Below are positions 1 through 8,195 of a stretch of 28,334 nucleotides of DNA, in pieces. The stretch's first letter is position 1, and each line of letters opens with the position of its first letter. The notes under the pieces are model-generated. The model did not search any database, was not told where the DNA came from, and saw only the letters and a list, made by a program, of their open reading frames with translations. A program made the position numbers and the translations under genes. The stretch is from Spirogloea muscicola (lineage: Eukaryota; Streptophyta; Zygnematophyceae; Spirogloeales; Spirogloeaceae): the NCBI GenBank assembly GCA_009602725.1, contig WELB01000278.1:49304-77637 (forward strand), read 5' to 3'.

Positions 1-1130
1 CCGTCAGCCCCTCTCGAGGATGGGCATGACCGAGGCGTTCTCCATCGCCACCGTGTAGCCCGCCTCCTGAAAGATCCCGAACATAGCATCACGCAAGAGG
101 TCGTGCGCAGCTGTTCGTTCGCCTCCAGTGGCGCAGCGGAGGAGATGCGCCGCCAGCTCCGCCGGGTCCGTCGACCGCTCCCCACATTCGCACTGCAGCA
201 CGCCCAGCAGGCAGGGCGGGGGGAGGCCCAGCAGGCGATGCGTGGCCGTGCGGAACAGCTCGTCCGGCAGCCTGAGCGCATCATACAGTGGGAGCGCAGA
301 GAGCCAGGCTGCCGCGCCGGGGGAGGCGGCCGACAGCAGCCGAGCACGGCCGCGCACGTCGCTTGCGGGGAGGAGCTGCAGCGTGTCCGTGAACGCCGCC
401 TTGTCCACAGCAGCCATTTATCGCGCCTGCGCCTGCGAGTCGGAGGTGTGGGCGAGGTGGGCAAAGGGGACCACGCTCTCCGCAAGGGCAGGATGCTCCG
501 CGAGTAACCCGTCCTGGGCTGAGCGGAGGGCCTCCTGGAAAGGCAACGAGCCAGTCGCCACCTCCTCCACAACCTGCTGCAGCAGCGCCCGCCCATCATG
601 GAGGAAGCGCTGCGCCACCGACGTGGCGAACTGTGCCCAGCTGCCAAGGAATGCTGCCCTGCAGACGCGCGCGAGCGGGCGGCAGCCGAGGCCGCCCTGG
701 CCAGGAGGCAGTGTTGCCTGGAGCGTCGCGGCTGACGAGGCAAGGAAGCCATCGTGGCGGATGAGGGCCGCCGCGCCCTCCATGACCCCCGCGTCGAATG
801 TGGTGTAGGTCGCCAGCACCGCGGGGCAGGGAGGGGTCGTCCGCGCCAAGTAGTGAGGACGCTGCACAATGCATCGATTGAGCATGGCAAGCGCCAGCTG
901 CATGTCCTGCAGCTCGGGGAGGTTACTGGCTGGAGGTGCTCCTGAAGGCGGACGCGCAGTTGCCCGTCGACGAACGCCGGCGTGCCGAACGGGATGGTGA
1001 GGCCGCTTGGGGGAGTTTGGCACCCAGGCGGCAGGGGCAAGGCGGCAGGGAGGACACGCGGCGACCAATCGGTACACACTTCTCCGGGCGGATGATCATG
1101 CCAAGGGCGGCCAGCTGCTGCTGGAAAAAA
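1..1130 (-). mobile_element. LINE fragment A: end of reverse transcriptase, zinc finger, start of RLE
   Basis: Degraded non-LTR retrotransposon read on the minus strand and cut by the window start. Near 1130-1090 it shows the post-catalytic RT segment LAALGMIIRPEKC (motif D-like). A piece near 1000-920 (PFGTPAFVDGQLRVRL) lies in another frame, and 1077-418 holds the RT thumb side with QRPHYLARTT and LPPGQGGLGCRPL. A TAA at 418-420 interrupts the frame and is followed directly by an in-frame ATG at 417. The next 137 codons carry WLSALPLYDAL, RLLGLPPP and a zinc finger (CECG...HLLRC), then R-TAAHDLLRDAM and AGYTVAMENASVMP, the usual lead-in to an RLE nuclease. No YADD box is present. At least two frameshifts and one stop make it non-functional. 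Class assignment is secure; the exact clade (RandI/Dualen, NeSL or R2-like) is inferred. Confidence 0.82.
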
Positions 1131-1934
1131 ATGGCAGCGGCTGCTGATATGAAAGAATCGGCTGTGAAATGCCAGCCAGATGCATACAGGTGTTCATGAC
1201 GGAGCCAAAGGCTAGGCAGGCAGGGCGCCCTCAATACCCCCGTGTCAGCAGTAGGAAGTCAGATGAGCTGAGGGGAGGAAGAGCAACCCCGCTGTGCAAG
1301 CCAGAGGCTGCTGCAAGGGCGCGACCAGCGCGGCGGTGCAAAGCAAGCGCTTGGGAGCGCTGCAGGGACATAGACAATCGCATACGGTAGCAGGACACAA
1401 GACCCAAAGGCACCGAGGCACCGGGAAGGGCAGCACCCTGCTCCCGGCGCCGCTGGTCAGCTTGAGTGGCCAGCAGCGAAAGTAACGAGGACCACCGACC
1501 CCCGTAACACCCATGGATGTCCATGGCCAGGGGGTAAAAGGTATTACCCGCCGGGTGGTCCTTGTACTTGAGCAGCTTCTTCCGTTCGGCCACCTTCACA
1601 GCGTAGCCGGTCTCAGAAGTAATGGGGCCCTTCGTCCGGAAGCTGTCGGTGAGGACAACGTCCATGAGGAGCCGCTTGCCACCTCCCAGGGGGACGCCGA
1701 CCAGATCAACACGCCTCGTCCGAGGGACCCCATTGCGGAGTAGGATGGGCATCACCCCGTGCTCTCCAACGCCACTTGATATCCCGCCTCCTTGACGATG
1801 CCATACATGGCGTCACGTAGGAGGTTGTGGGAGCCTGTGCGCTCACTGCCTTTGGCACACCTGAGCATGTGGTCAACCATGAGCAATGCATCATGCTCAA
1901 TAAGCCCACATTCACATTGGGTCACCCCTGCCAA
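1131..1934 (-). mobile_element. LINE fragment B: zinc finger, RLE, C-terminal tail and 3' UTR
   Basis: Second copy of the family, lying directly 5' (minus sense) of fragment A. The zinc finger and HNLLRDAMYGIVKEAGYQVALE occur at 1934-1752, with a frame shift near 1753. Then 1755-1231 encodes 174 residues with the nuclease signature RRVDLV, 14 residues, DVVLTDS, followed by KYKDHPAGNTFYPLAMD and a tail with MRLSMSLQRSQALAL, RAGRALAAASG and SDFLLLTRGY-stop. After the stop the 3' UTR contains the family hairpin (minus strand, 1177-1160). The RVD...D pair matches the acidic residues of R2-type RLE domains. The start is truncated and the RT is absent. This is the best-preserved nuclease domain in the window. 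Confidence 0.85.
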
Positions 1935-2019
1935 GCACAGGGATGGAAGGTGACGGTGGCTGCCGAGACCTCCCCCGGGCTGCCGACGAGCGTGGTGTCG
2001 TCGGCGTAGGATGGCAGAA

Positions 2020-2190
2020 GGACGCCGATTATAGAATGTGGCTCTCGCTTAGTTTGCAGCGCTCGCAAGCATTGGCTCTTCATCAACGTGCAGGGCGCGC
2101 TCTAAGTCAGGCCTCCGGCTTTCGCGGCGGCGCTCCAGCTGCCCAAGTTAGCCTGTCAGATTTGTTTGTGCTCACCCGTGGGTACTAATG
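2020..2190 (+). mobile_element. LINE fragment C: C-terminal tail only
   Basis: A 5'-truncated plus-strand copy encoding only the last ~50 residues: MWLSLSLQRSQALALHQRA, GRALSQASGFRGG and SDLFVLTRGY followed by TAA. It corresponds residue by residue to the end of fragment B. Its 3' flank (2190-2275) is AT-richer and does not show a clear family hairpin, so the 3' UTR is lost or diverged. Confidence 0.8.
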
Positions 2191-2329
2191 TCATCTTAGG
2201 TACCTTAGATTAGGTATCCGTATCATGTAGCCTTGTTTAGTCTGCACTCGACTCTGCCTGAACAATGTATTGGCTTGAATTGGCCTCCCTTTCAATTCAT
2301 GCGCCCCGCGCGCCTTCTCGCTCTTCCTC

Positions 2330-2773
2330 CTGGGGAGGGTGGCTCATGAAGCACTACAAGTAGGTCTGCGAGCTGACTCGGGGCCACCCGGTCAGCATCA
2401 GTGAAGCCCGCGCGAGAGGCGCGCAGCTCCGCTGCCGGCTGCTGCCGCAACCCGCCGACGCAGCTCCGCTGCCGCCTGCTGCCGCAGCCCGCCGACGCAG
2501 CCCTGCTGCTGCCTGCTGCCGCAGCCCGCCGCCGCATCCCGTCGCTGCGGATCTTCATCGGCTCTCTGTGAGTATAACAGTGACAGCTCCTTTGAGGACA
2601 GGCGCTGGCCCGTATCTGAGAGGTGAGCTGCTGCCTGTCGGCAGCGCCTCAGGGCAAGACTTCCGCTGTGTAGAACACGTGATGCTTCGCTGTGCTGGGG
2701 GTTGTCTCTATACCCCAAATGACCGAAACCATTAAGGACATACTGACCCCTGACTGTGCTCTCTAAGGGTCAG
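2330..2773 (+). repeat. LTR (family 1), left arm of inverted pair
   Basis: Matches 6588-6947 on the same strand and 3177-2784 inverted. Orientation is taken from the 6588-6947 copy, which runs straight into a tRNA primer binding site. It contains a 39-bp-type GCAGC-rich minisatellite (about 2430-2530), one repeat unit longer than in the right arm, and the block ending near 2773 with the CTAAGGGTCAG terminus. I estimate the arms at roughly 88% identity by eye. The outer edge may extend to about 2305. Confidence 0.7.
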
Positions 2774-2783
2774 TGCAACATTC

Positions 2784-3177
2784 CTGACCCTTAGGAGCAC
2801 AGTCAAGGGTCAGTTAGTCCTTATTGGTTTCGGTCATTGGGGTTTAGAGACAAACCCCCAGCACAGCGAAGCACCACGTGTTCTACACAGCGGAAGTCTT
2901 GCCCTGAGACGCTGCCGACAGGCAGCAGCTCACCTCTCAGGTACGGCCAACGACTGCAGTCACAGTTTTACTCACAGAGAGCCGATGAAGATCCGCGACG
3001 ACGGGATGTGGCGACGGGCTGCGGCAGCCGGCAGCAGCAGGGCTGCGTCGGCGGGCTGCGGCAGCAGGCGGCAGCAGGGCTGCGCCTCTCTCTCGCGGGC
3101 TTCACTGAGTTTGACCGAGTGGCCCGAGTCTGCTCTCAGCCCTACTTGTAGTGCTTCATGTGCCACCCTCCCCAGGG
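2784..3177 (-). repeat. LTR (family 1), right arm of inverted pair
   Basis: Reverse complement of 2330-2773, separated from it by only 10 bp (tgcaacattc). Shared landmarks are CTGACCCTTAG at the inner end, the block around CGGAAGTCTTGCCCTGAG, the GCAGC minisatellite and the CTACTTGTAGTGCTTCATG segment near the outer end. The ORFs predicted across both arms are translations of the repeat and are not genes. Confidence 0.7.
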
Positions 3178-3289
3178 GTCTCTGGGAGGTTCGTCTCAGG
3201 GCCTACCTTCGAGAAGGCGGGCCCGACAAGGGGAATATAGCACGTGGCCAGGCCCACGCGGCTTCCTTCTGGAAGTGGTGGCCAGTGGC

Positions 3290-3400
3290 GGCCAATGGCG
3301 GCCAGCCTGCGGCGCCGCCAAGCGGCGTCCTGCGGCGCCACCTTGCGGGCGGCGCCCTGCGGAGCCGGCTTGCGGCGCCGCCAGTGCGTCACGGGTGTGG
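3290..3400. repeat. GCGGCGCC-rich low-complexity tract
   Basis: Imperfect reiteration of TGCGGCGCC-like units, strongly self-complementary. It joins the inverted LTR arm to the next LTR. Overlapping ORFs here are composition artefacts. Confidence 0.6.
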
Positions 3401-3627
3401 CGCGGCGTCACGGGCGCGCCACACGTGTCACATACACGTCAGTATGAGTGTGTCGGCAGATATCGGAATATGCCGAGGAGCTTCTCTCTGGATGTCAGGA
3501 ATCCGCCGCCTCTGCTGGAGGCGGCGCACCTGTGGGTCACATTGCTGACAGGCGCGTCACACCGCGCGTCACATCGCGCGGTTGAACGTCACGCAACGGT
3601 GGGAACGTTACAGTCAGGGTCATCACA
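3400..3627 (+). repeat. LTR (family 2), 3' part
   Basis: Ends with GGTCATCACA one base before a primer binding site, so it is the 3' end of a 5' LTR. The segment 3500-3615 matches 7638-7816. It contains a perfect 9-bp hairpin CGCCGCCTC/GAGGCGGCG (3504-3526), conserved in the 7639-7670 copy with a longer loop. It also holds many CGTCA/TGACG and CACGTG motifs (3388-3440, 3553-3595), plausibly U3 promoter elements. The 5' limit is uncertain. Confidence 0.62.
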
Positions 3628-3628
3628 C

Positions 3629-3639
3629 TGGTATCAGAG
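3629..3639 (+). other. Primer binding site (tRNA-iMet type)
   Basis: TGGTATCAGAG is complementary to the 3' end of initiator methionine tRNA and is the classic minus-strand primer site of plant-type LTR retrotransposons. It lies 1 bp after the LTR end at 3627. A second site with the same 1-bp spacing is at 6949. Confidence 0.8.
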
Positions 3640-3740
3640 AAGTCCTTGCATCTGATTGGCCGCGTAGTCTTTCCACGGTTGACAGAGCAATCTTTCTGAT
3701 GTGCTGGCACTGATTTCTCCTTTGCGACGTCTACGTGCCA

Positions 3741-4065
3741 GAGTGTATCCGTGGATCTGCATCGCCGGGTCGACTGGTGCTGTCCGTCCTATCGCCCGCT
3801 GCATCCACGTGTCCGGGGTCGCCGATGGCGGCAGATCCTCCACCACCCCGGCGGCAAGCCGTATTGCCATGTCAGTACTTTGCCTGCGTAACCTTCTGCG
3901 GTCGGCGAATTGCCTGCCGTGTGGCAAGGAGTTGAAACCGATCGCCGTGGGGCGGCGAAGTCTGATTGTCTGCCAGAGGCTGGTCCGTACTCCAGTCCTG
4001 GTCCCTTCCTCAGTTGCTCGTGCATTTCGCTATTTAGGGGAATGGTTGGTGCGCTGCCATGATTG
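3741..4065 (+). repeat. 325-bp direct repeat, copy 1
   Basis: Collinear with 4586-4910 without length change, at high identity and with scattered substitutions. It lies between the primer binding site and the gag remnant, so it is probably the retrotransposon's untranslated leader. Open frames exist on both strands, but none resembles a known protein. Confidence 0.8.
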
Positions 4066-4110
4066 GGTATCAGATTATGATATCTTGATCTGATACCCAA
4101 TCATGGCAGC
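4053..4110. repeat. Perfect 23-bp inverted repeat
   Basis: Arms 4053-4075 and 4088-4110 are perfectly complementary around a 12-bp spacer (TATGATATCTTG). The palindrome sits exactly at the junction between direct repeat copy 1 and the inverted gag fragment. Confidence 0.85.
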
Positions 4111-4134
4111 TCATCAAATTGAGATCAAGGGGGT

Positions 4135-4550
4135 GGTAGAGGATAACTTCACAGGCTCCCACCATGTGGCAGGATCACCGGCCAGATATATGGCAGCAAA
4201 TCCAAGTCGAGATGCTGATGGTGCCTCTCAAAGGTCGAACCACGCCATCATTTCTCTTAACCACGCAGCGAGACTGCCCTGCCCACTGAACTTGGCTGGC
4301 TGGCATGGCAGGGCACGGCCCAGTCGAGCACCATGACTAATCTTGCGCCTTGAGGCGTTGGATCCTTTCCTCACCCGCACACACCTGGGCAATCAGGGTC
4401 CAGACCTTGGCGCACAGGATCCCCCACACAGGGTTTGCCAGCGATTCCCCACCGGGGATGGCAGTCTTCAACTGCTCTTTCAGGCGCGCAAGGCCTTGCG
4501 ACGCACCTCTTCAGAAGTCAGCCCGTCCGGGCCAGGTGCACGGAGCTGCG
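4135..4550 (-). pseudogene. Inverted partial copy of gag 5' region
   Basis: Reverse complement of 5095-5508. Minus-strand translation gives LRAPGPDGLTSEEVRR at the start. Further on, in shifted frames, come PAKFSGQGSLAAWLREMMAW and YLAGDPATWWEPVKLSS, which are Gag-like sequences of Ty3-type elements. Internal stops and frame changes disrupt it. It preserves residues (AAWLREM, LAGDPATWW) that are eroded in the plus-strand copy. Confidence 0.72.
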
Positions 4551-4585
4551 ATGCGTCGTTGACAACGAAGGTGATGATCCTGAGA

Positions 4586-4910
4586 GAGTGTATCCGTGGA
4601 TCTGCATCGCCGGGTCGACAGGTGCTGTCCACCTTATCGCCCGCTGCATCCACGTGTCCGGGGTCGGCGATGGCGGCAGATCCTCCACCAACCCGGCGGC
4701 AAGCCGTATTGCCAGGTCAGTACTTTGCCTGCGTAACCTTCTGCGGTCGACGAATTGCCTGCTGTGTGGCAAAGAGTTGAAACTGGTCGCCGTGGAGCGG
4801 CGAAGTCTGATTGTCTGCCAGAGGCTGGTCCGCACTCCAGTCCTGGTCCCTCCCTCAGTTTCTCGTGCACTTCGCGATTTGGGGAAATGGTTGGTGCGCT
4901 GCCATGATTG
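4586..4910 (+). repeat. 325-bp direct repeat, copy 2
   Basis: Second copy of the block at 3741-4065. It ends at GCCATGATTG, after which the sequence (4911-5094) is unique: a ~180-bp stretch with no recognised feature leading into gag. Confidence 0.8.
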
Positions 4911-5094
4911 CTTTGCTTTTCCGGGGGCCCCGGCCTAGCTCAGCATCATTGTGGTAGTATTGTCTTAGCCGTTGTGCCCTGCGCTAGCCGTTGACTTGAT
5001 CTTTAAGTGTGTTGGTTGTAAAGGAATAGAGTCAGCCAACTCAAGTGCACCACCCAGCCCTCCTCCTGAAGTTGAGAACGTCGTCATGACCTAG

Positions 5095-6567
5095 CGCAGC
5101 TCCGTGCCCCTGGCCCGGATGGGCTGACTTCTGAAGAGGTGCGGCGCCTTGCGCGCCTGAACAAGTAGCTGGAGACTGCCGTCCCCGGTGGGGAATCGCT
5201 GGCGAATCCTGTGTGAGGGATGCTGTGCGCCGAGGTCCAGACCCTGATTACCCGGGTTTGTGCGGGTGAGGAAAGGATCCGACGCCTCAAGGCCAAGGTC
5301 AGCCATGGCGCTCGGCTGGGCCGTGCCCAGCCATGCCAGCCAGCCAAGTTCAGTGGGCAGGGCAGTTTCGCCGCGTGGTAGGTTAATAAAAATGATGGCA
5401 TGGTTCATCCTTTGCGAGGCACCATCGGCATCCCGAGTTGGGATCGCTGCCACATATCTGACAAGTGATCCTGCCACATGGTGGGACTCTGTGAAGCTAT
5501 CCTCTACCCCCAGTGTATTTAATACGTGCGATTCCTCCACGAGATCGTTGACACCTATGTACGGCGAAGTCCATGCGGAACTGAAAGCTCGCATTCAACT
5601 CGATGCAAATTGCATGCGAGGAGACGACTTTGAAGACTATGTCCGGCGGTTCCATATCCTGCTGGTGAAGTGTGGGCCTATGGACGCCAAGGACCAGGTG
5701 CAACGCTTCAAGTCCGGTCTACCACAACATGTAGCGGTGATGTCTCAAGATGACAGGACCACCTTCCAGCCTGTGACCACGTTTGAGAAGTTCATTGAAC
5801 AAGCTCGACAGTCGTTCTCAATGTACCCGACGCGCAAGCGGTTCCTCAGAGAGGAAGATGGGGATAAGTCGGGGCCTTCATCTGCAAAGCGCTTCAAGCC
5901 CAAGCCTGGGTTCAAGCCAGGTGGTAGGTCTGGGCCACCATCGCGGTCGGCGCCAGCCCAGGCTCCAGCAAAGTTCGTCCCAGAGGAGGGCAGGTCCTGC
6001 TCTCGCTGCGGTCAGAAGGGCCACCGGATTCGGGACTGCCTGCAACCAACGACATCCCAACCTACCAAGCCTGCATCGACGCGCCCGAAGGGGTTGTACA
6101 AGGGAAAATGGAAGAGTGAGTGCCCCTCCCTATCACCTTTGTGGGTGTTTCATCGGCATGATGTGGAAATGCTGTTTGAACGCTTAGGGCGAGTGTGTCC
6201 GCTGTCTAATATGCCAGTATTACGCTCTGTGCATGGGCTTAAGCAAGCACTGGTCAACGAAAGTCCCCTTGTTGTGTGGAATCCTTCTGATCAGTCGCAG
6301 AAAGCTATGAGCATGTACTTGAGCTGGGTCAGTCTCCACGGTGCTACAGAACCGGTGTTTTTCATTGTGCCGTGCAGTCGAGGAGTATTCCCTCAACCTC
6401 CGTCGGGGCTGGTGTTGTTGTGTCGCCGCATGGCGAAGCGCCCCCAAGTACAGTCGGGAGTCGATAATGTAGTACCGCCCTCGAGGAAACTGTTATTATA
6501 TGTAGCTCGGAAGCTTATTTTTACTACTGTAAGTGCTCGGCAGTTGCTGCCGCAGCGCCAACAATGA
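5095..6567 (+). pseudogene. gag: Ty3-like retrotransposon Gag remnant with CCHC zinc knuckle
   Basis: Nucleic-acid-binding Gag protein of an LTR retrotransposon. The N-terminal part starts in one frame (QLRAPGPDGLTSEEVRRLARL, with stops) and continues in the frame open from 5260 to 6567 (435 codons). That frame contains GIAATYLTSDPATWWDSV, then HAELKARIQLDANCMRGDDF, EDYVRRFHILLVKCGPMD and VQRFKSGLPQHV, typical of the Ty3/gypsy Gag capsid. A basic, proline-rich linker follows, and then a perfect knuckle CSRCGQKGHRIRDC (5998-6039, CX2CX4HX4C). The last ~150 codons after the knuckle are not Gag-like. No protease, RT or integrase follows. A frameshift and two early stops make it a pseudogene, though the core is well preserved. 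Confidence 0.82.
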
Positions 6568-6587
6568 TGTTCTCAGGACTGGTGGTC

Positions 6588-6947
6588 GGCCACCCGGTCA
6601 ACATCAGTGACGCCCGCGAGAGAGAGGCGCAGCATTTGTGCGGCCTGCTGCCGCAGCTCGCCGACGCAGCCCTGCTGCTGCCTGCTGCCGCCGCCCGTCG
6701 CCGCATCCCGTCATCGCGGATCTTCGGCTCTTTTTGAGTAAGACTGTGACTGCTTCCCTTGAGGACAGTCCCTGGCCCGTACCTGAGAGGTGAGTTGACG
6801 TCTGTCGGCGGCGCCTCAGGGCAAGGTGTTCCGCTGCATAGTACACGAGTGCTTCACTGTGCTGGGGGTTTGTCTCTAAACCCCAGCGACCAAATCCAAT
6901 AAGGACATACTGACCCCTGACTGCTCTTAAAGGTCAGGGTCATTACA
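6588..6947 (+). repeat. LTR (family 1), third copy
   Basis: Same orientation and sequence as 2330-2773: the CACCCGGTCA.CATCAGTGA start region, GCTGC minisatellite, CCTGAGAGGTGAG, and AAGGACATACTGACCCCTGA near the end. It terminates in GGTCATTACA one base before a primer binding site, which fixes its polarity. It follows the gag remnant directly, although no pol is present, so this is not a simple 3' LTR. Confidence 0.72.
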
Positions 6948-6948
6948 T

Positions 6949-6958
6949 TGGTATCAGA
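6949..6958 (+). other. Primer binding site (tRNA-iMet type), second
   Basis: TGGTATCAGA, 1 bp after the LTR end. It shares the following AGAAGT with the 3629 site and is then replaced by a LINE 3' end, so an internal region once began here. Confidence 0.72.
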
Positions 6959-6984
6959 AGAAGTGGCACTCCCAATGGGGGCAA

Positions 6985-7590
6985 GGGCTGCGAAAAGCCA
7001 GCCCAAAAAGAATGGACAAAGGTTTGGAGGGGCCTACAAGCATGTAGCAGCTACAAAGGGGTCGGACGATGCTATGTCAGATCAGGGGGAGGATGGATCA
7101 CTCAGTAGTTACGAGTGAGGAGCCTCAGACCCGACAGACTAGCTGCCGGCAAACTATCCCCCTGACGAAAGCCGGAGGGCGCAGCGAGAGCACGGCCAGC
7201 ACGCAGATGCAGAGCGTGGGCCATGGACCGCTGAAGGGATACAGACAATCTCATACGGTATACTTGAGCCCACGAGCCAGCGGCGTTGAAGTCTGCCGGC
7301 TCACCGTGCCTGCGGGACATAGCGCGCCGCGCAAGCCTGGCCAGCAGGTCGAGCCACTGGGACCCGAGAGCCCCGTGCACGTCCACAGCCAGGGGGACGA
7401 ACACATCTGCAACCGGGTGGTCGGCGTGTTTGGCCGCCTTGCTGCGAGCGGCCTTCGTCGCTGCGTGGCCAGCCCGCGAGGCAGAGAGCCCCGGGTTGGA
7501 GCGGTCGACCACAGCAGTGGTGACCACGTCAGCGATGATGCGCGCGCCGCCGCCCGGCGTTGACGCCACCAAGTCGACACGGCACGTCAG
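6985..7590 (-). mobile_element. LINE fragment D: RLE core, tail and 3' UTR
   Basis: Minus-strand copy beginning at CRVDLVAS (about 7585) with GGGARIIADVVTTAVVDRS, the second half of the RLE signature at the standard 14-residue spacing. KHADHPVADVFVPLAVDVHG, the WLDLLARLARRAMSRR segment, FNAAGSWAQVYRMRLSVSLQ, HLRAGRALAAPSGF and GLRLLTRNY-stop (7102) follow. The 3' UTR to 6985 contains CATTC, a T-run, then the GGGCTGGC/GCAGCCC hairpin (7004-6985). The open frame from 7572 to 7102 is uninterrupted, so it is one of the younger copies. It lies just behind the primer binding site at 6949, which suggests insertion into the LTR element. Confidence 0.85.
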
Positions 7591-7597
7591 AGGGGTT

Positions 7598-7816
7598 TAG
7601 GGTCCGGATCCTGGACTTCCAGAGAGAAGTCCAGGATTCGCCGCCTCTGCTTCTTCTGCTGGAGGCGGCGCGCCTGCACGTCCTAACGTCAGCAGGCGCG
7701 TCACCTCGCGCGGCGCTCTCGCGCGTCGCACGCGCGTCGCACGCGTCAGTCGCGTGCGCGTCAGTGGTTAGCGCCAAACTCGAAGTGAAGCGTCCCGTAA
7801 CGGCGGGGACATTACA
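7598..7816 (+). repeat. LTR (family 2), second copy
   Basis: Matches 3480-3615. It holds a perfect 12-bp hairpin (ATCCTGGACTTC and complement, 7608-7637) and the conserved CGCCGCCTC/GAGGCGGCG hairpin (7639-7670). A CpG-rich run of GCGCGTCGCAC/CGTCA motifs (7700-7770) follows, and the copy ends in ACATTACA. Downstream sequence does not continue into a primer site, so it behaves like a solo or 3' LTR. Confidence 0.65.
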
Positions 7817-7846
7817 GGCTAGGCAGTCCACCAAGCGGCAGGCGCC

Positions 7847-7896
7847 TAGAAGGCGCGCGGTGCGCATGAAATTGAAAGGGAGGCCAATTCTAGCCT
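7847..7896 (-). repeat. Short inverted copy of 2276-2317
   Basis: The minus strand reads AATTGGCCTCCCTTTCAATT, then CATGCGC and CCGCGCGCCTTCT, matching 2276-2317 on the plus strand next to the family-1 LTR. It probably marks the outer LTR end or flanking repeat. About 40 bp of similarity. Confidence 0.55.
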
Positions 7897-7954
7897 TACA
7901 AATGTCCTGTAAACTGGGTAATGGTAACGCCTAGGGAACAGCTCTTCCAATTTA

Positions 7955-8195
7955 TGGCAATGGCTGTGAGAGGCCAGCCCAAAAGAATGTACAAGGCCTG
8001 AAAGAGCCGGATGGCGCAAATGCAGGATACTTTCTCCAAGACGTCAGCAAGAGCGGCCAATGATCGCTGGTCAGCAAGTGCACATCAGAATACCTAGAGG
8101 GCGGGAAAGCGTCGCCCTGACAGAACCCGGCACCAGTCAAGGCGCGACCTGCACGCAAATGGACGGCAAATGCTAAGGACCGCTGCAGGGATACT
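7955..8195 (-). mobile_element. LINE fragment E: tail and 3' UTR
   Basis: Minus strand. It encodes KVSLQRSLAFAVHLRAGRAL, then GAGFCQGDAFPPSRYSDVHLLT at the family C-terminus. The stop region is degenerate. The 3' UTR contains CGCCATCCGGCTCTTTCAGG and the hairpin (7980-7962), followed by the conserved GGAAGAGCTGTTC (7953-7938 region). It abuts fragment F head to head at about 8195. Confidence 0.75.

Noticed and set aside
103-945. Plus-strand ORFs of 134-226 codons
   Set aside because: They are shadows of the minus-strand LINE fragment A; the recognisable RT, zinc-finger and RLE motifs are on the minus strand.
2398-3655. Several 100-187 codon frames rich in A, R, G, S
   Set aside because: They translate LTR minisatellite and GCGGC-rich repeats; the same peptides appear in inverted and dispersed LTR copies.
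3634-4938. Paralogous ORFs repeated at 3701-4093 and 4435-4938
   Set aside because: The repeated peptides come from the 325-bp direct repeat, read in frames on both strands with no protein-family similarity; better explained as a duplicated leader.
5783-6187. Plus-strand 134-codon ORF inside gag
   Set aside because: It lies in another frame over the Gag zinc-knuckle region, whose own frame carries the recognisable motifs.
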